From Anaerolineaceae bacterium (GTDB lineage Bacteria; Chloroflexota; Anaerolineae; Anaerolineales; Anaerolineaceae): a stretch of DNA of 14,582 bases. Both the position numbers and the translations under genes were made by a program. The first letter of the stretch is position 1. Each line of letters opens with the position of its first letter. This document shows positions 7,108 to 14,582 of this stretch, piece after piece. The DNA is taken from positions 1-14,582 of the forward strand of contig JACZIY010000442.1 in the NCBI GenBank assembly GCA_014860845.1. Reading direction: 5' to 3'. The notes below the pieces were generated by a model. The model was not told the origin of the DNA. It saw nothing but the letters and a program-made list of their open reading frames with translations, and did no database searches.

Positions 7108-9609
7108 ATGACAAATGATTTGAATAAAAAAGATGAATTCCAAGCAAATGAAGAGCCTACACCTTCTGGAAAAGAACAACCACCTCAAATAAAAGAAATC
7201 CAAAATGATGATACGGATTCGACCAATATTGAATTGCCCACAACACTTCCAATTCTTCCCCTTCGTGGATTGGTGGTTTATCCATTCACTGCAGTTCCAT
7301 TAACTGTTGGACAACCTCGATCGATCAAACTTGTGGATGAAGTTATGTCCTCCGATCGACTGATCGGGTTGGTCGCAACGAAACAACAAGATATTGAAAA
7401 TCCAGGACCGGATGATTTATACACAATTGGTACAGCTGCAACAATCCACCGCATGTTTCGTGCACCAGACGGGACAATTCGATTAGTCATTCAGGGAATT
7501 TCTCGTTTTAGAATTGCTGAATTTATTCAACATGAGCCTTACCTTAAAGCTATTATCGAACCTCACCCAGAAATAAACGAACCCTCGTTAGAAGAAGAAG
7601 CCCTTGCCAGAAATGTGAGAGATCAGTTTCAGCATATTGCTGAAATGATTCCGTCTATTCCGGCAGAATTAGTTGGGTCCATCACAGCCATTCAGGATCC
7701 TCTACAAACTGCCTATACAATTGCCAATTTTCAAAGGATGGATCTGGAAGATGGCCAAAACTTACTTGAGTTGGATTCATCTCTGGAAAAATTAAAAACG
7801 CTGGTAACAATCTTATTGCGGGAAAGTGAAGTTCTTGAACTGGGTCAAAAAATTCAGAATGAAGCCCGAGAAGAAATAGATAAAGTCCAACGGGAGTATT
7901 ACCTCAGAGAGCAATTAAAAGCGATCCAGAAAGAACTGGGGGAAGGTGATGAACAAACAGCAGATATAGAGGATTTTCGATCCAAAATAGCTTCTGCTCA
8001 AATGCCAGAAGAAGCAGAAAAATTAGCAAAAAGAGAGCTCGATAGACTTTCCCGGCTTCCAAGTGCGGCAGCAGAGTATGGTGTTATTCGAACATTTTTG
8101 GAATGGCTGGTAAGTCTTCCCTGGTCAAAAACGACCAATGATAATTTAGATATTCAGCATGCTCGCGAAATACTTGATAAAGACCATTATGGATTGGAAG
8201 ATGTAAAAGAACGGATAATTGAATTTCTGGCAGTGCGGAAATTACATAAGGAAAGAGGGGACTTTGAAGAACTCAAGGTAATTGATGAAATCCGTAGAGA
8301 TCGGGAAGGAGTTATTCTGTGTTTTGTCGGACCACCAGGTGTAGGCAAGACATCACTTGGAAAATCTATCACATCAGCTCTGGGAAGAAAATTTATCCGA
8401 ATTTCATTGGGTGGTGTTCGGGATGAAGCCGAAATTCGTGGACATAGGCGAACCTATATCGGAGCAATGCCAGGCAGAATTATTCAATCGATTCGTCGTG
8501 TGGAAACTAAAAATCCTGTGTTTATGCTGGATGAAATTGATAAATTGAGTTCCGATTTCCGAGGTGATCCAGCTTCTGCTTTATTAGAAGTGCTTGACCC
8601 CGAACAAAATAATGAATTTAGAGACAATTATTTAGAAGCCCCATTCGATCTCTCTCAAGTAATGTTTATTACCACAGCTAATCAATTAGGGACGATACCA
8701 ACACCGTTGTTAGACCGTATGGAAGTCATTTTTTTGTCTGGGTATACTGAAAATGAAAAACTGAACATTGCACAAAAATATTTAATTCCTCGACAATTAA
8801 GAGAAAACAGCTTGCACAGCAATGAAATCCAATTTACAAATGATGCTATTCATTCCATCATACGCATGTTCACAAAAGAGGCAGGGGTCAGGAATCTCGA
8901 GCGGGAGATAGGTAATATTTGCCGAAAATTCGCTACAAAAATAACCGAAGGTAAAAATGATACCATCGAAATCACACCCTCAATTGTGAAAGAATTTTTA
9001 GGGAAACCTAAATACTTTGAAACAGATGAGATCATCCGGCGCACTTCTTTTCCTGGTGTTGCTATTGGATTAGCTTGGACACCTGTTGGTGGGGATATTT
9101 TATTCGTTGAAGCCACTAAAATGGATGGAAATAAATCCTTTACAATTACAGGCTCAATTGGAAAAGTAATGCAGGAATCTGCGCAAATTGCTCTCTCAGT
9201 TTTAAGAAGCAAAGCAGAACAATTGAACATTGATCCTGAATTGTTTTCAAAAAATGAAATTCATTTACATGTACCAGCAGGAGCTCAACCAAAGGATGGG
9301 CCTTCTGCGGGTATTACCATGTTTACAGCATTAGCATCTCTATTTTCCGATAAATTAGTAAAACCTGATCTGGCAATGACAGGAGAAATTTCATTAAAAG
9401 GTCAGGTACTTCCTGTCGGAGGGATCAAAGAAAAAGTTTTGGCGGCTCACCGCTCAGGAATCAAAACCATTCTTTTACCTAAATTGAATCAATTAGATTT
9501 TGAAGACATCCCAGATGAAGTAAAAAAATCTGTAAATTTTATTTTTGTGGATACAATTGATGATGTGCTTGACGTTGCGCTAGATCAAGATAATACTAAT
9601 AATGAATAA
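7108..9609 (+). CDS. lon: ATP-dependent Lon protease (LonA type)
   Basis: This is a cytoplasmic AAA+ protease that unfolds and degrades damaged and regulatory proteins. The 833 aa comprise a polar, acidic N-terminal extension (about 1-43), a LonN substrate-recognition domain (about 45-240), a coiled-coil linker (about 245-320), an AAA+ module and the C-terminal protease domain (about 640-825). The Walker A GPPGVGKT is at 408-415 and the Walker B VFMLDEID at 471-478. The catalytic dyad is S733 in PKDGPSAG and K776 in GGIKEKV, with the 43-residue spacing seen in E. coli Lon (S679/K722). The absence of a membrane span marks it as LonA rather than LonB. Co-transcription with hsp20 pairs a holdase with a protease, fitting heat or stress control. 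Confidence 0.98.
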   Translation: MTNDLNKKDEFQANEEPTPSGKEQPPQIKEIQNDDTDSTNIELPTTLPILPLRGLVVYPFTAVPLTVGQPRSIKLVDEVMSSDRLIGLVATKQQDIENPGPDDLYTIGTAATIHRMFRAPDGTIRLVIQGISRFRIAEFIQHEPYLKAIIEPHPEINEPSLEEEALARNVRDQFQHIAEMIPSIPAELVGSITAIQDPLQTAYTIANFQRMDLEDGQNLLELDSSLEKLKTLVTILLRESEVLELGQKIQNEAREEIDKVQREYYLREQLKAIQKELGEGDEQTADIEDFRSKIASAQMPEEAEKLAKRELDRLSRLPSAAAEYGVIRTFLEWLVSLPWSKTTNDNLDIQHAREILDKDHYGLEDVKERIIEFLAVRKLHKERGDFEELKVIDEIRRDREGVILCFVGPPGVGKTSLGKSITSALGRKFIRISLGGVRDEAEIRGHRRTYIGAMPGRIIQSIRRVETKNPVFMLDEIDKLSSDFRGDPASALLEVLDPEQNNEFRDNYLEAPFDLSQVMFITTANQLGTIPTPLLDRMEVIFLSGYTENEKLNIAQKYLIPRQLRENSLHSNEIQFTNDAIHSIIRMFTKEAGVRNLEREIGNICRKFATKITEGKNDTIEITPSIVKEFLGKPKYFETDEIIRRTSFPGVAIGLAWTPVGGDILFVEATKMDGNKSFTITGSIGKVMQESAQIALSVLRSKAEQLNIDPELFSKNEIHLHVPAGAQPKDGPSAGITMFTALASLFSDKLVKPDLAMTGEISLKGQVLPVGGIKEKVLAAHRSGIKTILLPKLNQLDFEDIPDEVKKSVNFIFVDTIDDVLDVALDQDNTNNE

Positions 9610-9642
9610 TAAAACTCATTCATACTAAACTTCCCTAAATTT

Positions 9643-9646
9643 GGAG
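9643..9646 (+). promoter_or_regulatory. Shine-Dalgarno fixing a TTG start
   Basis: GGAG lies 5 nt before the TTG at 9652. It supports that non-ATG start, because the first in-frame ATG comes only at codon 49, after the essential HxH metal motif of the PHP domain. Confidence 0.7.
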
Positions 9647-9651
9647 TAATT

Positions 9652-11406
9652 TTGGCAAATAAAACAAACCCTACGAATAATCATTGGTACAACATTGATT
9701 TACATATTCACACACCTGCCTCAACGGATTATCAACAACCAGAATTTGACATATTAGACATTTTAAAAAGAGCCGAAGAGAAAAATCTCGATATTATGGC
9801 GATTACAGATCACAACACCATTGCTGGGTATAAAAGAATGCAAGAAGAAATTTTGCAATTAGAAGCTTTATTAAAATTAAACCGAATTCTTCCGGCAGAA
9901 AAATTGAGACTGGATGAGTATCGACGACTATTAAAGAAAATTTTAGTGCTTCCAGGTTTTGAATTCACAGCTACTTTCGGATTTCACATTCTAGGAATTT
10001 TTCCTCCTGATAAACCAATTCGTGAAATTGAACATTTATTATTGTCTCTCAAAATCCCACCTCACCTATTGGATGATGGCTCGCAAAATGTTGGAGCGAC
10101 ATCTGATGTTATTTATGCTTACCAACAGATCCATGAACATGGAGGGCTCGTCATTGCTGCTCATGCTAATTCTTCTAATGGTGTTGCTATGCGTGGTTTT
10201 AACTTCGGTGGACAAACAAAAATTGCCTATACGCAAGATGAACATCTTCACGCATTAGAAGTAACAGACCTTGACCAGGTTGGGAAAAGAACTACAGCTC
10301 ACTTTTTCAACGGTACCAAACCAGAGTATCCACGACGAATGCATTGTATTCAAGGTTCAGATGCTCATCGTTTGACATCAGACCCAATTCGAAAAAAGAA
10401 TTTCGGTGCCGGTGAAAGAACAACTGAAATTCTTTTAAACCAAAAAACTTTTGAATCCATTTTGAATGTATTTAAAGGCAATGATTTTTCACGTACTCGT
10501 CCAAGAAAAGAAATTTCGGAACCAGTATCGAATTTCCTGGTTACGGCATTAGAAGAAGGTCCAAATATAATTCAGGATTTCCACGAAAGCATGACTGTTC
10601 GTGGTGGAAAATTGTATTCGATTTTGTCTGATATTTGTGCATTTACCAACACAAATGGCGGAACATTATATGTAGGTTTAAATACAGACCAAAAAATCCC
10701 TCCTGTTGGTGTAACCGAAGCTGAAAAAAATATTAAATCAATAGAAAATGAAATCTCTAATCGTATCAGTCCACCTATCCAATGCGAATTTGATATTCAT
10801 GAATATAAAAGGAAAAATATTATTCGAATATTGATTCCCAGAGGAGATGATCCTCCATACGCTCTTGATGATTATAAAATTTACATTCGTGAAGAGAACG
10901 AAACAAACCTTGCAGTCCGTGATGAAATTGTAGGTCTTGTTCTAAGGGGTAAAAGCCGTAATTTAATGCAATTAACAACAGGAATGGATGAAGTAGCCAC
11001 ATCCACTGAGAAAACGGCTGATTTTCGAGAAGAGCCTGTTATTAGCATAGAACCGAAAACTGGTATAGAGTTATATCCACCCGAAGAAAGAAAAGGGACT
11101 TTATATTTTGCAATCAAAGATCTCAGAAATGGGAATGTCGTCACCAATGTGACTCAAAAATCAGCAAGAAGATTGTGGCAATACGCAATCAGAAGCTATC
11201 TTGATAAAAAAGACAATCAAATTAACCAATCTGTAAAATGGTATGGTAATTTTGGTTTATTAAGAAAATACAAAGCAAGAAATAATATAAATTATGATTT
11301 GATTTACAAAGAAGGCAACAATTTGCGCTTCTTTTATGGTGTGAATGCAAATGGCCTTCACGGAGAATGGAAAACAATTGCAGGCGAATCAGACGATGAA
11401 GACTAG
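9652..11406 (+). CDS. PHP-domain phosphoesterase fused to an AlbA_2 (Schlafen-like) domain
   Basis: This is a 584-aa two-domain protein. Residues about 12-280 form a PHP metallophosphoesterase domain with all expected metal ligands: H18 and H20 (DLHIHT), D53/H54 (ITDHNT), E104 (PGFEFT), H171 (AAHAN), and D237/H239 (GSDAHR). Residues about 295-430 resemble AlbA_2, the putative nucleic-acid-binding domain related to Schlafen, recognised by ICAFTNTNGGTLYVGL (328-343), a strand carrying IRILIPRG, and YKIYIREENET. The usual N-terminal E-x-K segment of AlbA_2 is altered (NIIQDFHESM). A C-terminal region (about 480-577) is unassigned. The PHP domain could hydrolyse nucleotides, nucleic acid ends or other phosphoesters; the substrate is unknown. 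It starts with TTG after GGAG, 42 bp past lon, and its 3' end overlaps the mog gene by 11 nt. Confidence 0.82.
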   Translation: MANKTNPTNNHWYNIDLHIHTPASTDYQQPEFDILDILKRAEEKNLDIMAITDHNTIAGYKRMQEEILQLEALLKLNRILPAEKLRLDEYRRLLKKILVLPGFEFTATFGFHILGIFPPDKPIREIEHLLLSLKIPPHLLDDGSQNVGATSDVIYAYQQIHEHGGLVIAAHANSSNGVAMRGFNFGGQTKIAYTQDEHLHALEVTDLDQVGKRTTAHFFNGTKPEYPRRMHCIQGSDAHRLTSDPIRKKNFGAGERTTEILLNQKTFESILNVFKGNDFSRTRPRKEISEPVSNFLVTALEEGPNIIQDFHESMTVRGGKLYSILSDICAFTNTNGGTLYVGLNTDQKIPPVGVTEAEKNIKSIENEISNRISPPIQCEFDIHEYKRKNIIRILIPRGDDPPYALDDYKIYIREENETNLAVRDEIVGLVLRGKSRNLMQLTTGMDEVATSTEKTADFREEPVISIEPKTGIELYPPEERKGTLYFAIKDLRNGNVVTNVTQKSARRLWQYAIRSYLDKKDNQINQSVKWYGNFGLLRKYKARNNINYDLIYKEGNNLRFFYGVNANGLHGEWKTIAGESDDED

Positions 11407-11896
11407 TAACATCTCTGTAAATATTCTAACTGTCTCTGATCGATCTTTTCGCGGAGAGCGTGAGGATAAATCTGGTCCCACAATTATTGATTTCTTAAAA
11501 GAGAATGATTTTTCAATTAATGATTATCAGGTCGTTCCAGATGAGATAGTGGACATTGTAAATATATTATCAAAATGGGCAAAGGACAAAATCCCATTGA
11601 TTTTTACAACTGGAGGAACTGGTTTTGCACCTCGCGATATAACACCAGAAGCCACTTTAGCAATCATTGAAAAAGAAACCCCTGGCATTTCCGAGTACCT
11701 ACGGTATATGAGTTTTCAAATTACTCCGCATGCAACCCTCTCCAGAGCAGTTTCAGGAATAAAAAATCAATCATTAATTATTAATTTACCAGGAAGTCCG
11801 AAAGCAGCCAGGGAATGTTTAGTTTTTTTATTACCAGTTCTTCCACATGCTATCGAATTATTATTGGAGGATCCTGGTTCAGAAAAAAATCATTAA
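11396..11896 (+). CDS. mog: Molybdopterin adenylyltransferase (MogA/MoaB family)
   Basis: This enzyme adenylylates molybdopterin to prepare molybdate insertion in molybdenum-cofactor synthesis. The 166-aa protein has the family blocks LTVSDRSFRGEREDKSG (11-27), D49, TTGGTGFAPRDITPEAT (71-87, with D81) and NLPGSPKAA (130-138). D49 and D81 match the catalytic aspartates of E. coli MogA (D49, D82). The ATG at 11396 starts the protein directly at the first beta strand and overlaps the PHP-AlbA_2 gene by 11 nt; an in-frame ATG further upstream (11345) would add 17 residues lying wholly inside the previous gene and is unlikely. No other Mo-cofactor genes are nearby. MogA and MoaB cannot be separated by eye. 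Confidence 0.93.
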   Translation: MKTSNISVNILTVSDRSFRGEREDKSGPTIIDFLKENDFSINDYQVVPDEIVDIVNILSKWAKDKIPLIFTTGGTGFAPRDITPEATLAIIEKETPGISEYLRYMSFQITPHATLSRAVSGIKNQSLIINLPGSPKAARECLVFLLPVLPHAIELLLEDPGSEKNH

Positions 11897-11914
11897 CGAT
11901 ATGGGTTCAATTTT

Positions 11915-13204
11915 TTAGTAATATAAGATGGATTCCAAAGCTGCGGAAATTGAATCGCCATATTTAATCGTAACTCCTGGGAAATTTGAAAATTCAAATT
12001 CTTTTTGAGCTTCTGAATCGGGTTCGAATGTCCCCCTATCAATTTGTATTACGATAGGTTTTAATTTTCTTCTCAAGAGAATTTCTAAACATAATTGTAT
12101 ATTTGTGGGTCTTGCAGGTGTGACAAAAGCAACCGTACTTCCTCGAGCTATTTGTGTGCTTAATGATTCAACGACTTCATTAATCGGCATTCTTCCTCTG
12201 CCTTCGAAAAAAGCCATGGTTTCTAAAATTTTGTTAAGTTGTCTGCTTCCTTTTTCTGCTGGTATGACTGTCATAGCAGAATCTGCGCAGGCTATTCCTA
12301 CTGCTTTTTCTGCATCAATATAATACGAAGCTAATGAGGCTGAAATGCTGATAGCATATTCAAAAGTGCTTTTAGGCAGCTTAAAAGCAGATTTTTTCTT
12401 TAATGCCCAAAATGTGTCCGCAAAATTAACAACAGGAACCATTAATTCATGAAAATTGCTCTCCGCATCTCCATCAATAATGATCCAAATATCACCTTGT
12501 GGATCCTGGTCAAACTCTTTGACCATAAATTTGTTCCTCCTGGCGCTACTTTTCCAATGAATCCGATTTAAAGGATCACCTGGTTGATATTCTCTGACCC
12601 CAGAGGCAAAGGAAGTGGCTTCTAAGCTTTTTTGGCTAATCGCCCTTCCACCTTGAATATAGCCAGGTGGTTCGATGAATCGATTTATATTTTCAATATA
12701 AGGTAAAACAATTAATTGCTTTTCTGAAGGAATTAATTTTTCAGAAAGAAACATACCAAATGGGTCACCCGAACGTAATCGTGTTGGTCCTAAAGTAAAA
12801 GACCCTCGCTTCGTAAGAATAGTTCGCGAGTAGTAATATCGATTTTTCTTTCCTCCGATACCAGATAATACCTTAGAACCTGATTTTCCAGGTAAATTAC
12901 TAAGGTCCACCACTTCTATCCATAATCTTGCATATCGAACAGGGTTTATTAATTCAAAACCCTCTTCAAACACATTTCCCACCTGGTATCTTAATAGGCG
13001 TTGATTGCGGGTAATTGTTAATTTTCGTACTGAAATATATGTCAAAAACCAATTGATTACCAGAAATAGACCACTTAAGACGGCTAAACGGATAAAAATA
13101 TTTCTCGAATTTGGAAAAGATGAGTAAATACCTACATACCAGGTCATGAAAATTGAAAATGCTATGATAACGATAGCAAACCAAAATACTTTTCTAACAT
13201 GCAT
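11915..13204 (-). CDS. DUF58 domain-containing membrane protein
   Basis: This is a 429-aa protein with two N-terminal membrane spans (about 7-27 and 38-57), followed by a beta-rich region and the DUF58/von Willebrand A-like domain. The hallmark block at residues 203-222, ending in RIHWKSSAR, is well conserved. In the VWA-like fold the usual D-x-S-x-S metal site is replaced by DGDAE (244-248), so metal binding there is doubtful. DUF58 proteins typically pair with MoxR AAA+ ATPases, thought to act in envelope assembly or metal insertion; here moxR lies 6 bp upstream in the same operon. AGAGGAAA precedes the ATG by about 12 nt, overlapping the 3' end of moxR. The C-terminus converges on mog with an 18-bp gap. 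Confidence 0.9.
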   Translation of the reverse strand: MHVRKVFWFAIVIIAFSIFMTWYVGIYSSFPNSRNIFIRLAVLSGLFLVINWFLTYISVRKLTITRNQRLLRYQVGNVFEEGFELINPVRYARLWIEVVDLSNLPGKSGSKVLSGIGGKKNRYYYSRTILTKRGSFTLGPTRLRSGDPFGMFLSEKLIPSEKQLIVLPYIENINRFIEPPGYIQGGRAISQKSLEATSFASGVREYQPGDPLNRIHWKSSARRNKFMVKEFDQDPQGDIWIIIDGDAESNFHELMVPVVNFADTFWALKKKSAFKLPKSTFEYAISISASLASYYIDAEKAVGIACADSAMTVIPAEKGSRQLNKILETMAFFEGRGRMPINEVVESLSTQIARGSTVAFVTPARPTNIQLCLEILLRRKLKPIVIQIDRGTFEPDSEAQKEFEFSNFPGVTIKYGDSISAALESILYY

Positions 13205-13210
13205 TCTGGA

Positions 13211-14179
13211 TCAATTTCCTCTGAAATCTCCACCAGGTACACTAACTTGTAATAAAACTTCCCCAATGATTTGATCATATGTTAAGTTTTTCAACCGAGC
13301 AGAGGGATTAATGACCATCCGATGTCCTAAAACAAATTTTGCTAATCCCTTAACATCATCAGGTAACACAAAATCCCGTCCTACAGATGCTGCTTTTGCT
13401 TGACTCACTCTAAATAGCCCCAAACTACCTCTTGGGCTGGCACCAAGGTATACATCATTATGATCCCTGGTTGCTCTTGTAAGTTCAACTATATATCGTT
13501 TAACAGCAGATGAAACATATACGTGTTTAATAGCGTTCTGCATATCAATTATTTCTTTACTTGAGATAACAGTTTTTATGTCCTCGATAGGATGTTTTAA
13601 TTGCTGAAGTTCAAGAATTTCAATTTCATTCGCGAATGAGGGATATCCGATTCTGATTCTCATTAAGAAGCGATCTAATTGAGCTTCAGGTAACGGGAAT
13701 GTGCCTTCGTATTCAATAGGATTTTGAGTTGCTAATACCATAAAAGGCTGAGGGATATGATGGGTTAACCCATCTACAGTGACTTGTCGCTCTTCCATTG
13801 ATTCAAGTAGTGCTGATTGTGTCTTTGGTGTCGCACGATTAATCTCGTCTGCTAATACGATTTGAGAAATGATAGGTCCGGGTCGAAATTCGAAATCGCG
13901 AGAATTTTGATTATAAATAGAAACCCCTGTTACATCACTGGGTAACATATCCGGTGTGAACTGAATTCGGTTAAAGGAACAACCCAGGGATTTTGCAAGA
14001 CTTTTCGCTAACATCGTTTTTCCCACACCAGGCACATCATCGATAAGTAAATGTCCTTGACTGAGTAATGTTATTACAACAAGGTCAAGCACCTCATCTT
14101 TTCCAATGATTACGCCTTTTAAATTATTTAGCAATCGTTCATAAAAATCTTTGACGTCATTTATTACAACGGACTCCAT
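13211..14179 (-). CDS. MoxR-family AAA+ ATPase
   Basis: This is a chaperone-like AAA+ ATPase of 322 aa, the usual length. The Walker A motif is VPGVGKT (49-55) and the Walker B is IVLADEINR (107-115). Sensor 1 is ATQNP (150-154), and GASPRG (247-251) marks sensor 2. The [12 protein letters not shown] segment is also characteristic of MoxR. The ATG at 14179 is chosen over an in-frame TTG at 14185 because AGGAG (forward 14186-14190) lies 6 nt before the ATG but directly abuts the TTG. It sits between a YfhO-like membrane protein gene and a DUF58 gene in one minus-strand operon. The moxR-DUF58 pair is standard; the client protein is unknown. Confidence 0.95.
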   Translation of the reverse strand: MESVVINDVKDFYERLLNNLKGVIIGKDEVLDLVVITLLSQGHLLIDDVPGVGKTMLAKSLAKSLGCSFNRIQFTPDMLPSDVTGVSIYNQNSRDFEFRPGPIISQIVLADEINRATPKTQSALLESMEERQVTVDGLTHHIPQPFMVLATQNPIEYEGTFPLPEAQLDRFLMRIRIGYPSFANEIEILELQQLKHPIEDIKTVISSKEIIDMQNAIKHVYVSSAVKRYIVELTRATRDHNDVYLGASPRGSLGLFRVSQAKAASVGRDFVLPDDVKGLAKFVLGHRMVINPSARLKNLTYDQIIGEVLLQVSVPGGDFRGN

Positions 14180-14185
14180 GGACAA

Positions 14186-14190
14186 CTCCT
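14186..14190 (-). promoter_or_regulatory. Shine-Dalgarno deciding the moxR start
   Basis: AGGAG on the minus strand ends 6 nt before the ATG at 14179 and leaves no spacer to the alternative TTG at 14185. It occupies most of the 8-bp gap left by the upstream gene's TAA stop. Confidence 0.75.
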
Positions 14191-14193
14191 CAA

Positions 14194-14582
14194 TTACCCT
14201 GAATAAGTAAATGATAACTTGTTCTTTCGGAATTTTCTATAAAATGAATAACTTACTTGACTTATTAATATCAATATAACACTAATGATTGAAAGTAATA
14301 AACCAATGGAGAATGATTTAGGTTTATATGTGAATACAATGGAATGCTTTCCTGCAGGTACAAGAACTCCCTGGAATAAATAATCAACTTTTTCTATTGA
14401 GTAATCTTCTCCACCATCTATGATAGCGTGCCATCCTGGAAACCAGTTTTGACGCACCACAATCCATCCAGGTTTGTCAGAGGTGTAATCTACAACAATT
14501 GCGTTAACTGATGGCATTGTAAAATTTATTTGAGTTGGCTCACCATTTATTTCTTCAGAAGAAATCAAATCTGACAAATTTT
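14194..14582 (-). CDS. YfhO-like membrane protein, C-terminal fragment
   Basis: Only the C-terminal part lies in the window; the frame remains open to the window edge. What is visible is a beta-rich extracellular segment with [17 protein letters not shown] and [15 protein letters not shown], the pattern of C-terminal ectodomains in YfhO-like and GT39-like multi-spanning proteins, followed by one membrane span (roughly 24 residues, [10 protein letters not shown] onwards) and a basic tail. In characterised YfhO proteins the family is linked to glycosylation of teichoic acids or other surface polymers. The 8-bp spacing to moxR suggests co-transcription. Family assignment rests on this short tail and is moderate. 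Confidence 0.6.
   Translation of the reverse strand, partial: NLSDLISSEEINGEPTQINFTMPSVNAIVVDYTSDKPGWIVVRQNWFPGWHAIIDGGEDYSIEKVDYLFQGVLVPAGKHSIVFTYKPKSFSIGLLLSIISVILILISQVSYSFYRKFRKNKLSFTYSG

Noticed and set aside
8850..9230. A 126-codon open frame on the minus strand opposite lon
   Set aside because: It lies wholly opposite the conserved Lon AAA+/protease region, has low-complexity Ser-rich translation and no ribosome-binding site; it is a coding shadow.
11345..11395. Upstream in-frame ATG as start of mog
   Set aside because: The 17 extra residues lie entirely within the PHP-AlbA_2 coding region and precede the normal family N-terminus.
9652..11406. A defence system built around the PHP-AlbA_2 protein
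   Set aside because: There are no partner nuclease, ATPase, toxin-antitoxin or mobile-element genes nearby; the neighbours are housekeeping genes. The fusion is reported as a single unusual protein instead.
11897..11914. Bidirectional terminator between mog and the DUF58 gene
   Set aside because: The 18-bp gap holds a short T-run but no inverted repeat that I can pair.
1..14582. CRISPR arrays, insertion sequences, prophage genes or attachment sites
   Set aside because: No regularly spaced repeats, transposase or integrase motifs, or direct repeats flanking the tRNA were seen.

Overview
The window is an ordinary chromosomal stretch from an AT-rich bacterium. It is densely packed with genes and has no mobile elements, CRISPR arrays, rRNA or long repeats. 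Several things suggest a member of the Chloroflexota, probably Anaerolineae-like: the YfhO-like/MoxR/DUF58 cluster, the LysM-M23 protein with an Ig-like middle region, the Hsp20-Lon pair, and two uncharacterised proteins of a style I associate with that phylum. This placement is inferred from protein style and gene content. There is no rRNA or other phylogenetic marker here to settle it.

Layout. Positions 2-792 (+) hold the 3' part of ybeY and a DgkA-type lipid kinase, overlapping by 4 nt. Positions 829-2258 (-) hold exonuclease III followed by a NarL/LuxR-type response regulator. A 73-bp intergenic region then separates this pair from a plus-strand operon (2332-4425) of a receiver-only response regulator, a DUF192 protein and a secreted LysM/M23 peptidase. 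Next come two conserved-looking proteins of unknown function (4489-6057 and 6085-6522), followed after 7 bp by tRNA-Arg(TCT). A 166-bp spacer carrying a 6-5-6 palindrome leads into hsp20-lon (6769-9609). After lon lies a PHP-phosphoesterase/AlbA_2-like fusion protein (9652-11406), which overlaps a MogA/MoaB molybdopterin adenylyltransferase gene. Convergent to these, on the minus strand (14582 down to 11915), is a YfhO-like membrane protein C-terminus, a MoxR AAA+ ATPase and a DUF58 protein.

Themes are ribosome and RNA maturation (YbeY, tRNA-Arg), lipid-carrier and peptidoglycan biology (DgkA, LysM-M23), DNA repair (ExoIII), protein quality control (Hsp20, Lon), cofactor synthesis (MogA) and envelope assembly or chaperoning (MoxR-DUF58). 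Neither response regulator has a histidine kinase beside it, so their partners must be encoded elsewhere. No gene-free stretch exceeds 300 bases; the longest is 6603-6768.

No complete new system is obvious. The best candidates for something undescribed are the PHP-AlbA_2 fusion protein and the pair of unknown proteins at 4489-6522, whose sequences suggest several winged-helix-like modules.
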